A stretch of 47,356 bases of DNA from Peribacillus psychrosaccharolyticus ATCC 23296 (GCF_000305495.1 NZ_AJTN02000248.1:1-47356), one strand, 5' to 3'. Positions 7,702 through 16,990 are shown, numbered from the stretch's first letter. Notes: generated by a model from the letters alone, not told the origin. Numbers and translations: made by a program.

Positions 7702-7812
7702 ACTTGCACCTCCTTGGATCTCTCAGACTCGCCAAGCACAGGCGTTTTACGAAACCGTAAAAACTTCGGAACCTGATTTGAGCGGTTGTAGCACGGGTGC
7801 TACAAACATAAC
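7702..7812 (-). ncRNA. L21-type ribosomal protein leader RNA
   Basis: A ~110-nt leader lies between the promoter and rplU. Two hairpins are visible on the minus strand: TGTAGCACCCGTGCTACA (7804-7787) and GTTTTTACG..CGTAAAAC (7764-7744). A structured leader is known upstream of rplU in Firmicutes (L21 leader family) and is thought to mediate autoregulation; membership here is inferred from position and hairpins. Confidence 0.6.
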
Positions 7813-7818
7813 AGTAAA

Positions 7819-7847
7819 ATTTTATCACATATAAAAACCTCTGTCAA
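7819..7847 (-). promoter_or_regulatory. Strong sigma-A promoter of rplU-prp-rpmA
   Basis: Minus strand -35 TTGACA (7847-7842), 17-nt spacer, -10 TAAAAT (7824-7819), a near-consensus vegetative promoter placed between rng and rplU. Confidence 0.8.
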
Positions 7848-7863
7848 TCTCATTCCTAGATTT

Positions 7864-9348
7864 TTATTCGTGCACAGATTTCGCTTGTTTAAGTTCTTTG
7901 TATGATCCAAAACGTTTGATTGTATAGCTGTTTAGATATCCTTCTATATAGGTAACAAGTAATTTCTTCCCAATCAATGCTTCAATCCATTCTCGTCCTG
8001 AATCTTTGGCTCCAAGTAAGACGTCGGCTACAGCTTGATTCATCTCGACCCAGACCGCCTCATCTACACTTCTTCGATGTTCAAACAGCTCGCGTTCAAG
8101 GCGGAATGCTACCGTTTCTGGACTATCTACTCTTCCTGTCCCTTGGCATACCTCACATTGATTCGTCAGCTTATCTTGGAGTGACGGGGATGTACGCTTC
8201 CTTGTAAGCTGGAGAATCCCAAGCTCAGTAAACCCGACAATTTGAACATGTCGATTGTCCTGTTTCATTTCCTTTGTCATCGCTGCAACAATTGCTTTAC
8301 GATGCTTCTCTTCTGTCATATTAATAAAGTCTACTAGAATAATACCAGCTAGATTACGTAATATGATTTGGTGAACTACTTCATTTGCAGCTTCAAGATT
8401 CGTTTCAAACAGCGTCTGTTCTTTTTGTGCTTTGCCGATAAATTTCCCTGTATTGACATCAATAATCGTAAAGGCTTCCGTTTCTTCTATGATTAATGAA
8501 CCGCCATTTGGCAATGGTACCTGTTTATTCAGTGATTCACTAACTTGTGTTTGGATATGATATTTAGTGAAAAGATCACCAGGACCCGAATCATATGTAA
8601 CCGTCCATTCACTATTCTGATCATCCAGACGCTTTTTCAATTCTTGGCAGCTTTCGAAATGATCCATAATGATTTCGCCAGTTGGTATTGCGGCAATTTT
8701 AGTAGTTAACATGTCTAAGAATGTATCACGTGCATACACCAGCCCAGGTTTCTTAGCCGAATCGGCCGTTTTCACCAAATGTTGATAGGTAGCACGTAAG
8801 GCATGGAGCTGCTTTACAAAGTCGTCTTCACTTTGATTTTCCATGGAGGTTCGGACGATTAATCCTTCAAGCTCCTGCTTATGCTCAGATGCCGCTTTTC
8901 TCCAATAACTTTGTAAACGGTGATTCGTGAATTTCTTGGATACTCCAAGATAATCATTTCCGTATATGTAGACCAGTGAAGGGCTCGATAGCTCAATCAT
9001 TGCACTTAATTTTGCTCCCTTGGTTCCCGATTCATCGCGGCTGACTTGAACAAGCAGCTTTTGCCCCTGATGGATATATGAACTAATCCCCTTAACGGGC
9101 AGGTTCTTACTCTTATCTTGTTGAAAGGCAGGAAGCTCATCTCGATGTAACAGTCCATTTTTATCCGCTCCATATTCAACAAATACAGCCTCCATACCCG
9201 GCATCACCTTGGTTACTTTACCTGTGTAAATATTTCCAACTGTACTTTCTTGTTGCGGCTGTGCAACTTCCAGCCTGACAACCCGTTCATTTTCCAGCAA
9301 AGCATATCGTTTTTCTCGTGTAACTAGACTAGCAATTATTTTTTTCAT
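7864..9348 (-). CDS. rng: Ribonuclease E/G family protein
   Basis: 494 aa from the ATG at 9348 (AAGAAGGGG 9 nt upstream); an in-frame start 19 codons earlier adds a non-conserved N terminus. Domains: S1 RNA-binding region (~35-120: VGNIYTGKVTKVMPGMEAVFVEYG), then the RNase E/G catalytic core with metal-binding aspartates in IIDVNTGKF (D297) and IILVDFINM (D340), and the Zn-link CEVCQGTG (C398, C401) that joins dimers. It makes 5'-end-sensitive endonucleolytic cuts in mRNA and rRNA precursors. B. subtilis lacks an RNase E/G here, relying on RNase Y and J; other bacilli keep rng beside rplU. It lies between spoIVFB and the rplU promoter. Confidence 0.95.
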   Translation of the reverse strand: MKKIIASLVTREKRYALLENERVVRLEVAQPQQESTVGNIYTGKVTKVMPGMEAVFVEYGADKNGLLHRDELPAFQQDKSKNLPVKGISSYIHQGQKLLVQVSRDESGTKGAKLSAMIELSSPSLVYIYGNDYLGVSKKFTNHRLQSYWRKAASEHKQELEGLIVRTSMENQSEDDFVKQLHALRATYQHLVKTADSAKKPGLVYARDTFLDMLTTKIAAIPTGEIIMDHFESCQELKKRLDDQNSEWTVTYDSGPGDLFTKYHIQTQVSESLNKQVPLPNGGSLIIEETEAFTIIDVNTGKFIGKAQKEQTLFETNLEAANEVVHQIILRNLAGIILVDFINMTEEKHRKAIVAAMTKEMKQDNRHVQIVGFTELGILQLTRKRTSPSLQDKLTNQCEVCQGTGRVDSPETVAFRLERELFEHRRSVDEAVWVEMNQAVADVLLGAKDSGREWIEALIGKKLLVTYIEGYLNSYTIKRFGSYKELKQAKSVHE

Positions 9349-9429
9349 GACAAAAAACCCCTTCTTCATGTGGGGACAGCAGACTTGTGTTAGTCCATCC
9401 TGCAACCATTTGAAGAAAGGATATCATAT

Positions 9430-10296
9430 CTAATAGGAATATAACAATTCACCGATACTAGCGGATGTCAATTTGTCGGAAAAATAAGCATGAAGAATCT
9501 CATTTTCATCCAGTGCCCCGCTCTCCCGTCCATCTTTCAAGACAATTACAGGATGCTTACACCCTCTTTGAAAACGTTCCAGTACTTCAATGATTTTTTC
9601 ACTTTGATCCACCTTAATCGGTTTAAGCATCTCAAGTGTACTATTACGTCCATAATGACGCTCGAGAAGAAAACGAATAAACGCAAAGTATCGCTGCTTC
9701 CATTCCATCACAAGTGTAAAAATAATAAACCCAGCAATGATCCAAGCATTCAAATTCAATGGTTCAGTCAGTAAGATATAGAAAAAACCTAAAACCGCAA
9801 TCGCCGTTGACAACAGGATCGTTAACCGATGAGCATCAATAAAGGACCGTTTTAGCGAAAGACCCAAAAAGAGTAGCTTCCCTCCGTCCAGCGGCCAGAT
9901 TGGCAGCAGATTGAAGAGCATGACAGCTGAATTCATATAGAAAAATTGCTGATATAATTCAAAAGAAACCAGTGAAAATGAATACATCAAATAAGCGACA
10001 CCAACGAGCCAAAGATGCTGGATGGGACCAGCTAAAATGACGAGAAGTTCCTCCCTCATTGACTTATTTCCATATTCCTCCGTTTCCACAGAACCACCGA
10101 ATGGGAGAATCTGAATGGCTTTAATCCGCCAATTAAAATGACTTGCTGTCACCGCATGTCCCATTTCATGGACAAAAACAATGCAAAAAAGCATTAAAAT
10201 TTGTGTGAAATGAGCGGTGACAACCGCAATCCCCATAACTACCCAAAGCGTCGGATGGATGTTGATTTTCTGAAGAAGCTTAATACTTTCATTCAA
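9430..10296 (-). CDS. spoIVFB: SpoIVFB, intramembrane metalloprotease (pro-sigma-K processing)
   Basis: 288 aa. A site-2 protease: HEMGH at residues 43-47 and the second motif LLPIWPLDGGK with D137, exactly the positions of the zinc ligands in B. subtilis SpoIVFB. About six membrane segments precede a C-terminal CBS domain (~220-288) that senses mother-cell ATP in this family. It sits in the outer forespore membrane and cleaves pro-sigma-K after a forespore signal. The ATG overlaps the end of spoIVFA by 8 nt, implying coupled translation with its inhibitor. Confidence 0.96.
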   Translation of the reverse strand: MNESIKLLQKINIHPTLWVVMGIAVVTAHFTQILMLFCIVFVHEMGHAVTASHFNWRIKAIQILPFGGSVETEEYGNKSMREELLVILAGPIQHLWLVGVAYLMYSFSLVSFELYQQFFYMNSAVMLFNLLPIWPLDGGKLLFLGLSLKRSFIDAHRLTILLSTAIAVLGFFYILLTEPLNLNAWIIAGFIIFTLVMEWKQRYFAFIRFLLERHYGRNSTLEMLKPIKVDQSEKIIEVLERFQRGCKHPVIVLKDGRESGALDENEILHAYFSDKLTSASIGELLYSY

Positions 10297-11068
10297 AGGA
10301 AATCACCTTTTTAGGATCAATAAATGCATCATCCTTTTTAATGGCGAGATAAAAGGATCCTTTTGATCCATCTTGACTTGCCGTCACTTGTCCAATTTCC
10401 GCTCCCTTTTTCACTGTTTCAAAAAGTGTTACATTGATGTTTTCAAGTTCGCCATACCATGATTCCGATTTATCCACATGTTGAATGACAATCGTTTTCC
10501 CAAGTCCCTCTTTCGTCCCGGCAAAGATCACTAATCCGCCATTCAGTGCCTCTACCTTGGAGTTACTGCCAGTTTCAAGAATAATCCCCTCTCCATTGGT
10601 TTCAAAACTTTCAGTGATCTTACCAGACACAGGCTGTGCAAATTGCCCATCACTCTCTGCCACATTCGTATTCGTGTTATCAGATGGTAAAAAGGCAATA
10701 GGCTTCCCAAACGTATCCTCATACCAGGATGACACAGCTGCAAATTGGAACTCCTGTTTCATTGCCGTAGAAACAGCATTCCGCGCTGGTTCAAACTGTG
10801 GAGAAGGATGCCTGAACAGCACAGCCACAATTAAGAATAAACAAGCTGCACCTAAGATTTTAAAAAGAAAGTATTCCTTCTTAAACAACGGATGCTCCTT
10901 TTCCCGATTACCTGATTCAAAAGAGACACTCTCATAACCATATTGCTCCTGATTATCCACTTTCATCTCTGACCACGGAATCTCAGTCCGGCTACTCTCA
11001 AGCTTACTCTCAAGCCTTCTCCGCTTTGCAATCCGATCTTGTATCTCCTTCCTGCGGTCTACCAACAA
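10289..11068 (-). CDS. spoIVFA: SpoIVFA, regulator of SpoIVFB
   Basis: 259 aa from a TTG start at 11068 with GGAAGGGTG upstream (a second TTG follows directly). A basic N-terminal segment (RRKEIQDRIAKRRRLESKL), one membrane segment near 89-106 (KILGAACLFLIVAVLF), and an external domain resembling a degenerate M23/LytM fold without the full zinc motif. The C terminus DAFIDPKKVISFE matches the SpoIVFA family ending. It anchors SpoIVFB with BofA and keeps it inactive until SpoIVB cleaves SpoIVFA. A sigma-E-like promoter lies about 30 nt upstream. Confidence 0.92.
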   Translation of the reverse strand: MLVDRRKEIQDRIAKRRRLESKLESSRTEIPWSEMKVDNQEQYGYESVSFESGNREKEHPLFKKEYFLFKILGAACLFLIVAVLFRHPSPQFEPARNAVSTAMKQEFQFAAVSSWYEDTFGKPIAFLPSDNTNTNVAESDGQFAQPVSGKITESFETNGEGIILETGSNSKVEALNGGLVIFAGTKEGLGKTIVIQHVDKSESWYGELENINVTLFETVKKGAEIGQVTASQDGSKGSFYLAIKKDDAFIDPKKVISFE

Positions 11069-11097
11069 GCATCACCCTTCCCCAAGCCTTTGTAATC

Positions 11098-11127
11098 AGC
11101 ATATGACACCCTTGTCCAGACTATGAC
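11098..11127 (-). promoter_or_regulatory. Candidate sigma-E promoter of spoIVFAB
   Basis: Minus strand GTCATAGT (11127-11120), 14-nt spacer, CATATGCT (11105-11098). This fits the sigma-E pattern and the known mother-cell expression of the spoIVF operon. The spacing to the TTG start (~30 nt) is suitable. Confidence 0.48.
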
Positions 11128-11152
11128 TTTCAAATTTGCGAGGCGTGGGAAA

Positions 11153-11229
11153 CTCGAACAGCAATTAATGCTCGAACACATTTATCGGTCCGCCAAAAAT
11201 TTATCAGTCTAATTGGTCCTTTAACAGTC
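11153..11229. repeat. Small intergenic array of phased short motifs
   Basis: CTCGAACA occurs at 11153 and 11171; TTATCGGTC, TTATCAGTC and TTAACAGTC begin at 11182, 11201 and 11221 (19 and 20 nt apart). This resembles, at smaller scale and with different cores, the ~21-nt phased arrays at the two window ends. It lies between the minD terminator and the spoIVFA promoter; nothing else is seen there. Confidence 0.5.
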
Positions 11230-11242
11230 ACCTAATTTCAAC

Positions 11243-11275
11243 GAAAAAAACACCTCCAGCATAACTGGAGGTGTT
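11243..11275 (-). terminator. Terminator of the mre-min operon after minD
   Basis: Minus strand AACACCTCCAG, loop TTATG, CTGGAGGTGTT, then TTTTTTCG. An 11-bp perfect stem 6 nt beyond the minD stop codon. Confidence 0.92.
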
Positions 11276-11281
11276 CTACAT

Positions 11282-12085
11282 TTATTGACCGGCAAAGATT
11301 TTCTTGAGCTTGGCCATAAAGCCTTTTGGCTGATCCTCAAGCGGGTTGAGCGGCACAGATTCACCAAGGATTCGACGGGCTATATTTCGGTACGCAATAG
11401 ACGCCCGGTTGTTCGGATCGAGGGCAATCGGCTCTCCCTGATTGGAGGCTTTGATAACTTGATCATCATCGGCAACGATTCCGAGCAAGTCAATGGAAAG
11501 ATGAGTGGTAATTTCGTCAATATCCAGCATCTCTCCGTTTTTTAGCATATGATTACGAATTCTGTTGATAACGAGTTTAGGAGATTCAATATGATCTTCT
11601 TTCTCAATCAACCCGATGATACGATCGGCATCACGGACAGCTGATGTTTCAGGTGTGGTTACGACAACTGCCTTGTCAGCTCCTGCAATCGCATTTTTAA
11701 AACCTTGCTCGATACCTGCTGGGCAATCGATGATGACATAATCATAGTCCTGCTTTAATTCACCAATTAATTTCTTCATCTGCTCCGGATTAACGGCCGT
11801 TTTATCACTCGTTTGCGCTGCTGGAAGCAGATACAATAAGTCATCAAACCGCTTGTCCTTCACAAGTGCTTGGTGAATTTTACAGCGTCCATCAATGACA
11901 TCGACTAAATCATAAATGATTCTGTTTTCAAGACCCATAACGACATCTAAATTACGAAGTCCGATATCTGTATCAACCAAGCAAACTCTTTTACCGAGAA
12001 TTGCCAATGATGTACCTAAGTTAGCGGATGTTGTGGTTTTTCCCACACCGCCCTTTCCCGACGTAATGACTATGGCCTCTCCCAC
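11282..12085 (-). CDS. minD: Septum site-determining ATPase MinD
   Basis: 267 aa. Deviant Walker A KGGVGKTT at 11-18, switch I region DTDIGLRNLD, Walker B YVIIDCPAG, and the C-terminal amphipathic membrane-targeting helix GFMAKLKKIFAGQ. It binds membrane and ATP and recruits MinC to block polar FtsZ assembly. It starts 2 nt after minC ends, and the pair follows mreBCD as in B. subtilis. Confidence 0.98.
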   Translation of the reverse strand: MGEAIVITSGKGGVGKTTTSANLGTSLAILGKRVCLVDTDIGLRNLDVVMGLENRIIYDLVDVIDGRCKIHQALVKDKRFDDLLYLLPAAQTSDKTAVNPEQMKKLIGELKQDYDYVIIDCPAGIEQGFKNAIAGADKAVVVTTPETSAVRDADRIIGLIEKEDHIESPKLVINRIRNHMLKNGEMLDIDEITTHLSIDLLGIVADDDQVIKASNQGEPIALDPNNRASIAYRNIARRILGESVPLNPLEDQPKGFMAKLKKIFAGQ

Positions 12086-12087
12086 GA

Positions 12088-12771
12088 TTAGAGTCCTCCT
12101 TCTAATCTATTTAAATTCGGTCTTTGTTTCTTTAAAACATGGAGTTTTTCAACAACGATGTGTTCATCATTATCGATAAATGCACATTCCATGCCATGAC
12201 CTTCATTGGTGTATTCTTCCGGTGCATGACTAACAAGTTCTGAGATTCGTAGCTGTGACGGTTTCATAACAGAAGCCGCAATAACAGCTCTCGAATTGCC
12301 GTGTGCACCTGCATGTGCGATGCCCTTAAGCGTTCCCATGATATAGACGTTTCCGCCGGCCACCACTTTCCCGCCAGGATTGACATCACCTATTAGTAAT
12401 AAATCACCCGGCACCTCAAAAACCTGTCCTGATCTGATGACTTTCGCTACAGTTTCAATTTGATTTTCATCTTTCCACTGCTTTGCTTCATCATATGTCA
12501 TCACATTCGACACAATCTCATCGACGACTAGCTTTTTCTTCTTACGAATTAATTCTTTAATTTCTTCCTTCTGTGCCTCTGTTAAATAACGATTGCCTAT
12601 ATGTACCTTTACGGCAAGCAGTGGGTCATTTTCCTGAAATCTATAATTTAAGGATAGCTTTGTTTCCAGCTCCCTTATTAATTCTGAAAACGAACACCCA
12701 TCATCAAGATGCAGTGTGAGCCCATCTTTCGTACCCTTTATTAAAACATTTTGCTGACTTCTTTTATTCAT
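12088..12771 (-). CDS. minC: Septum site-determining protein MinC
   Basis: 227 aa. The N-terminal ~100 residues are the FtsZ-antagonising domain (VLIKGTKDGLTLHLDD near the start); the C-terminal half is the right-handed beta-helix (PGDLLLIGDVNPGGKVVAGGN.., MGTLKGIAHAGAHGN), which binds MinD and FtsZ. It inhibits division away from midcell. Tightly linked to minD. Confidence 0.97.
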   Translation of the reverse strand: MNKRSQQNVLIKGTKDGLTLHLDDGCSFSELIRELETKLSLNYRFQENDPLLAVKVHIGNRYLTEAQKEEIKELIRKKKKLVVDEIVSNVMTYDEAKQWKDENQIETVAKVIRSGQVFEVPGDLLLIGDVNPGGKVVAGGNVYIMGTLKGIAHAGAHGNSRAVIAASVMKPSQLRISELVSHAPEEYTNEGHGMECAFIDNDEHIVVEKLHVLKKQRPNLNRLEGGL

Positions 12772-12857
12772 GGCGCCTGTTTCACCTCAATGAAAGTATA
12801 ATTCGACACAGACAGCGAATTTTCCTTTTTATCCGAAAGAAAACACGTAGATTACGA

Positions 12858-13376
12858 TTATTCCCCTTCAGAATCGACTCTTAAACTTTCTATCGTCCGT
12901 CTTAAAGGATATGCAGTGATCACAATGAACACCAAATTCAAGAGCAGTGTCGGTACAAGACGTAGCAAGGAAAAATCACGAAAATCCACAGATGTGAAAC
13001 CAAGAAGTATGTTTAACTGATAAACCGCCGCTTCGATGACGGCGATGAAAAGGAGTGTAATTAATCCACTAATCAACAAATTCGATTGTAGAATCTTCAT
13101 AATCTTTGATATTAAGTAGGCAGCGACAGGGAACGCAAACGTATAAACGCCAAGAATCTCTGTATATGCTACATCATACAACAAACCAAGAATAAAGGCA
13201 TACATAAACGCCGTCTTTCTCGAACCATAAATAGTCAAAAAGGCAATAAAAATAACGGTCATCCTTGGAATAAGGAAGCTTGTTCCCCCGTATAGGTATC
13301 CAGAAAAAACATTAGCCAAGACGCTTTCTCCAATAAAAATAATCAAAGCGAGCAGAGGAATAATAAGTTTTCTCAT
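12858..13376 (-). CDS. mreD: Rod shape-determining protein MreD
   Basis: 172 aa, about five hydrophobic segments (opening LIIPLLALIIFIGESVLANVF) and almost no soluble loop, as in MreD. It is the integral membrane partner of MreC in the elongasome. Its ATG overlaps the mreC TAA by one base (TAATG), so the pair is translationally coupled. Sequence is weakly conserved; position makes the call. Confidence 0.93.
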   Translation of the reverse strand: MRKLIIPLLALIIFIGESVLANVFSGYLYGGTSFLIPRMTVIFIAFLTIYGSRKTAFMYAFILGLLYDVAYTEILGVYTFAFPVAAYLISKIMKILQSNLLISGLITLLFIAVIEAAVYQLNILLGFTSVDFRDFSLLRLVPTLLLNLVFIVITAYPLRRTIESLRVDSEGE

Positions 13377-14251
13377 TACTCCTGACCCTCATCTTGTATT
13401 TCTGCTTCTTTTCCTGCCACTTTACGTTCAAGGACCATGACATTATTAATATCGTAGAAATCAGTGGAAGGCTGTACATAGGCTGTTTGATTCAAACCAT
13501 TCTGATCAATCTTAACATCGACGACTTTCCCAATCGGCAGACCTCTCGGGAAGATTCCGCCATAACCAGATGTGATTACATAAGAATTCTTCTTAATCTT
13601 CTTATCATAAGGTATCCGTTTCAGCATTAATAACCCTTTTTCCTCATCAAATCCTTCAATAATGCCATATGCCTTGTCATCACCTTGAACAATCGCAGAC
13701 ACACGATTTGTCGTATCAACCGATGTCAGTAATTCGACAGTAGAAGAAAACTGACCAGGTGTTTTCACTTTCCCAATCAACCCATCTGCCGTAATAACCG
13801 CCATATTTTTCTCTACACCTTGAAGCTTGCCTTTATTAATTCGAATTAATTCATGCCACATTTGGTCGGGATCACGCCCGATGACAGTAGCCTGAATCGA
13901 TTCGTATTCACGAAGACTATCTTTTTTATCCAGCGTTTTCCGCAGATCCTCATTTTCTTCGGATAACTCCTGTACTTCAGTTTTCAACTGAACATATTCA
14001 TCTAAACGTGCTTTCAGCTTTTTGTTTTCATCATATGTATGCTGAAGATCACCCAAGTTCTCAACGAAACGAGTGACGGCTGACACCGGTTTATTAAATA
14101 CATTTTGAGCCCAGCCTGTCGTATCCTGTATAAACTGCTCCGGCCAAGTCAATTTATCTCGATCTCTCATGGAAAATCCAATTAATGCCACGAGAAGAAT
14201 GATACTAACCAGCAAAAGAATAAGCTTTTTATTGAAAAAAAACTGTGGCAT
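13376..14251 (-). CDS. mreC: Rod shape-determining protein MreC
   Basis: 291 aa from the ATG at 14251 (MPQFFFNKK), which has GAGGTG 9 nt upstream; the longer reading adds 37 residues with no family match. One membrane segment (~residues 8-26), a coiled coil (~60-105: LQHTYDENKKLKARLDEYV.., EENEDLRKTLDKKD) and the periplasmic-type beta domain (ATVIGRDPDQMWHELIRINKG.., SGYGGIFPRGLPIGKV). It links MreB, MreD and cell-wall synthases on the outer membrane face. The leader contains a 7-bp hairpin at 14331-14365. Confidence 0.96.
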   Translation of the reverse strand: MPQFFFNKKLILLLVSIILLVALIGFSMRDRDKLTWPEQFIQDTTGWAQNVFNKPVSAVTRFVENLGDLQHTYDENKKLKARLDEYVQLKTEVQELSEENEDLRKTLDKKDSLREYESIQATVIGRDPDQMWHELIRINKGKLQGVEKNMAVITADGLIGKVKTPGQFSSTVELLTSVDTTNRVSAIVQGDDKAYGIIEGFDEEKGLLMLKRIPYDKKIKKNSYVITSGYGGIFPRGLPIGKVVDVKIDQNGLNQTAYVQPSTDFYDINNVMVLERKVAGKEAEIQDEGQE

Positions 14252-14401
14252 GGCGATTTTCACCTCTATCATTTCCAACTTTGTCTCATACAAAGACGCA
14301 GATACGTAATAAATAAGGATTGGGCTTTTCGGATTGGATATGTCCCAGCCCGGAAAGTCCAATCCCCGAAAGATATATAAAGCAGGACAAACTGCTTACT
14401 G

Positions 14402-14453
14402 AAAAAAGGGACGAATAGCAGGCAAAAAACCAGCGATTACGTTCCGTCCCTTC
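14402..14453 (-). terminator. Hairpin between mreB and mreC (possible partial terminator)
   Basis: Minus strand AAGAAGGGACG and CGTCCCTTTTTTC pair over a ~31-nt loop, ending in a T run. It begins about 15 nt after the mreB stop. Since mreC follows, it would attenuate rather than end the operon, or mreC has its own promoter. Confidence 0.6.
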
Positions 14454-14467
14454 TTAAAACCCTATAT

Positions 14468-15490
14468 TTATCTAGAATAATCCTTTGTTCTTGTTTTAAA
14501 TAATTGGATATGGTCAAGTGCTTTACCTGTTCCAATAGCTACACAGTCAAGTGGATTTTCGGCGATTAATACCGGCATGCTTGTTTCTTCACTGATGACT
14601 TTATCAAGATTGCGCAGTAATGCTCCGCCGCCAGTCAGTACAATTCCTCTATCCATAATATCCGCTGCAAGTTCAGGCGGCGTTTTTTCCAGAGTGTTTT
14701 TCACTGAATCTACGATGGCATAAACTGTATCTCTAAGTGCTGTTGAAATCTCTTTAGCTGTGATTTCAATTGTTTTTGGTAATCCAGTCAAAAGATCGCG
14801 TCCACGGATTTCCATGTTTTCGATGCCTTCTGTGTCGCCAGCCGAGCCAATTTCCATTTTGATGGCTTCAGAAGTTCGTTCACCAATCATCAAGTTATAA
14901 TTTTTACGGATGTAAATAACAATTGCTTCATCCATTTCGTCGCCAGCAATACGAATTGATTGGCTTGTTACAATGCCGCCCAAAGAAATAATAGCTACTT
15001 CTGTTGTACCGCCGCCAATATCAACGACCATACTGCCAGTTGGTTCCCAGACAGGCAGATTCGCACCAATTGCGGCTGCAAAAGGCTCTTCAATCGGGTA
15101 TGCATCACGTGCCCCTGCTTGTCTTGTTGCATCAATAACAGCACGCTGCTCAACCGCTGTAATTCCAGAAGGAACACAAACCATTACATAAGGCTTATTA
15201 CCGAACACGCCTTTTTTCTGTGCTTCTTGCATGTAATATTTCATCATAGTCGCTGTAGTTTCATAATCAGCAATGACTCCATCTTTCATCGGGCGAAGCG
15301 CTACAACATTCCCCGGAGTACGTCCAATCATATTTCTCGCATCATTACCAACCGCTACAATTTGCTTCGTATCTGTCTGTAAAGCAACAACGGAAGGTTC
15401 GCGTACAACGATTCCTTTTCCTTTTACATAAACGAGCGTATTTGCTGTTCCTAAGTCAATCCCCAAATCTCTAGTACCTATTCCAAACAT
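14468..15490 (-). CDS. mreB: Actin-like cell-shape protein MreB
   Basis: 340 aa (B. subtilis 337). Actin-fold nucleotide motifs: [19 protein letters not shown] at the N terminus (phosphate 1), [20 protein letters not shown] (phosphate 2) and [15 protein letters not shown] (adenosine). It forms membrane filaments that guide lateral wall synthesis with MreC/D. ATG follows AAAGGGAG. First gene of the mreBCD-minCD cluster, 151 nt after radC. Confidence 0.98.
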   Translation of the reverse strand: MFGIGTRDLGIDLGTANTLVYVKGKGIVVREPSVVALQTDTKQIVAVGNDARNMIGRTPGNVVALRPMKDGVIADYETTATMMKYYMQEAQKKGVFGNKPYVMVCVPSGITAVEQRAVIDATRQAGARDAYPIEEPFAAAIGANLPVWEPTGSMVVDIGGGTTEVAIISLGGIVTSQSIRIAGDEMDEAIVIYIRKNYNLMIGERTSEAIKMEIGSAGDTEGIENMEIRGRDLLTGLPKTIEITAKEISTALRDTVYAIVDSVKNTLEKTPPELAADIMDRGIVLTGGGALLRNLDKVISEETSMPVLIAENPLDCVAIGTGKALDHIQLFKTRTKDYSR

Positions 15491-15597
15491 TGCGGTATCT
15501 CCCTTTCATGGACAATCTGCTTTTATAATAAGGCCTTTGTTTGCATCATCATTTTTAATAAGAAAAAACTCGGAATTTCAAAGCAATCCCTTCAAAA

Positions 15598-15627
15598 ATC
15601 ATAAACAATATTATACAGCATCGTCAA
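15598..15627 (-). promoter_or_regulatory. Candidate sigma-A promoter region of mreB
   Basis: Minus strand -35 TTGACG (15627-15622), 18-nt spacer, -10 TATGAT (15603-15598); an alternative -10, TATAAT (15615-15610), overlaps but lacks a matching -35. It lies ~110 nt before the mreB ATG. Confidence 0.42.
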
Positions 15628-15641
15628 ATATTTTGGTAGTG

Positions 15642-16328
15642 TCATAAATAACCTTTTTCCTTTAAACTGATAAATTTCTGATCTCCAATGATGACATGGT
15701 CAAGCAGTTCAATGCCGATAATTTTCCCGCATTCAACCAAACGCTTGGTTACCTCAATATCTTCACGGCTTGGCTGTGGATCTCCCGAGGGATGGTTATG
15801 GAGACAAATGATAGAGGCGGCAGACCTTCGAAATGCTTCTTTGTACACCTCGCGGGGGTGGACAATTGAGGCGTTAAGGCTGCCGATGAAAATGGTTTGC
15901 TTATGAAGAACTTGATTCTTCGTATTGAGATAGAGGCAGACGAAATGCTCCTGTGATAAAAAACGCATTTCATCCATACAATAATTCGCACAGTCTTCCG
16001 GAGAACGAATCACGTACCGATCCTGATTATTTAAACTGTTGATTCTTCGACCGATTTCAATCGCTGCAAGGATTTGAATCGCCTTTGCTTCGCCAATCCC
16101 ATGAATAGCGGTGATTTCCTCGATGGATGCATCCTTTAGGAGCCGAAGTCCCTCAAATGTACGAATCAAGCGGCTTGATAGTTGAATAACAGACTCATTC
16201 TTCGTTCCCGTTCGTATCAACAGCGCAAGCAATTCTTGGTTTGAAAGACTTTTCGGTCCTTCCTGCAAAAAGCGTTCACGGGGACGCTCTTCTTTTGGCG
16301 TATCCCTGATTAACATTTTTTCTTCCAT
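15642..16328 (-). CDS. radC: RadC family JAB/MPN domain protein
   Basis: 228 aa from the ATG at 16328, preceded by GGAAGGAAGG; the GTG seven codons earlier has no site. Residues ~10-95 form the UPF0758 helix-hairpin-helix part (LSNQELLALLIRTGTK, IHGIGEAKAIQILAA), and the C-terminal half is a JAMM domain with HNHPSGDPQPSREDI. Despite the historical name, a DNA repair role is not supported in several species. Genomic place between maf and mreB matches B. subtilis. Confidence 0.95.
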   Translation of the reverse strand: MEEKMLIRDTPKEERPRERFLQEGPKSLSNQELLALLIRTGTKNESVIQLSSRLIRTFEGLRLLKDASIEEITAIHGIGEAKAIQILAAIEIGRRINSLNNQDRYVIRSPEDCANYCMDEMRFLSQEHFVCLYLNTKNQVLHKQTIFIGSLNASIVHPREVYKEAFRRSAASIICLHNHPSGDPQPSREDIEVTKRLVECGKIIGIELLDHVIIGDQKFISLKEKGYL

Positions 16329-16374
16329 TGTATCCTTCCTTCCCTTCACAGGACAAAAAAGGAAGAATGGCCGT

Positions 16375-16947
16375 CTACTCTACAGGATTAGGGTTAAACG
16401 CTTTTAATTCACGGGCAAGCCGGGAAATAGGCAGACCTACTACGGTAAAATAATCACCGTCTATTTTTTTTACGAATAATGAACCATACCCCTGAATGCC
16501 ATAGCTGCCCGCCTTATCAAAAGGTTCACCGCTATCGAGATAAGTCTTCAGTTCTTCTTCCTGTAGGTCCCAAAAAGTAACATGCGTTTGCTCTGCAAAC
16601 ACAGTGATTCGGTCGTTCTGTACGAGGGCGACTCCAGTATACACACAATGTGTACGTCCAGATAGGAGCTTCAACATCCTGAAGGCATCATTGCGGTCGA
16701 CAGGTTTTCCAAGAATCTCGTTATCAATGGCTACAACCGTATCCGATCCAATAACACAGGAATCTGGAAAATCAACTGCTGCCGCCTTTGCTTTTCTTAA
16801 CGCCAGTTCTCTGACTACCTGTTCTGGATCTAAGTGAGAGGCAACGCTTTCGTCAACATTGGTGTTGACCGTAGTAAATGGTATTTGAAGGAATTGCAGA
16901 AGTTCTTTTCTTCGTGGTGAAGAAGATGCTAAAATCACTGGATGCAT
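16375..16947 (-). CDS. maf: Maf family nucleotide pyrophosphatase (dTTP/UTP)
   Basis: 190 aa. N-terminal motif LASSSPRRKELLQF (6-19), the catalytic SDTVVAIDNEILGKP region, and SYGIQGYGSLFVKKIDGDYF near the C terminus. The family hydrolyses non-canonical and canonical nucleoside triphosphates; overexpression in B. subtilis blocks septation. ATG after AAGGTGG. Confidence 0.96.
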   Translation of the reverse strand: MHPVILASSSPRRKELLQFLQIPFTTVNTNVDESVASHLDPEQVVRELALRKAKAAAVDFPDSCVIGSDTVVAIDNEILGKPVDRNDAFRMLKLLSGRTHCVYTGVALVQNDRITVFAEQTHVTFWDLQEEELKTYLDSGEPFDKAGSYGIQGYGSLFVKKIDGDYFTVVGLPISRLARELKAFNPNPVE

Positions 16948-16990
16948 GAAACCACCTTACCTTATTGTCATGATTGAGAGATACTCTCTT

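Noticed and set aside
7392-7739. L21 starting at an ATG at 7739 (115 aa)
   Set aside because: That reading crosses the AAGGAGGTG site and the leader RNA and replaces the conserved MYAII N terminus; the real start is 7701 with a frameshift.
14960-15382. 140-aa plus-strand ORF within mreB
   Set aside because: Wholly antisense to the conserved MreB actin motifs; a shadow frame.
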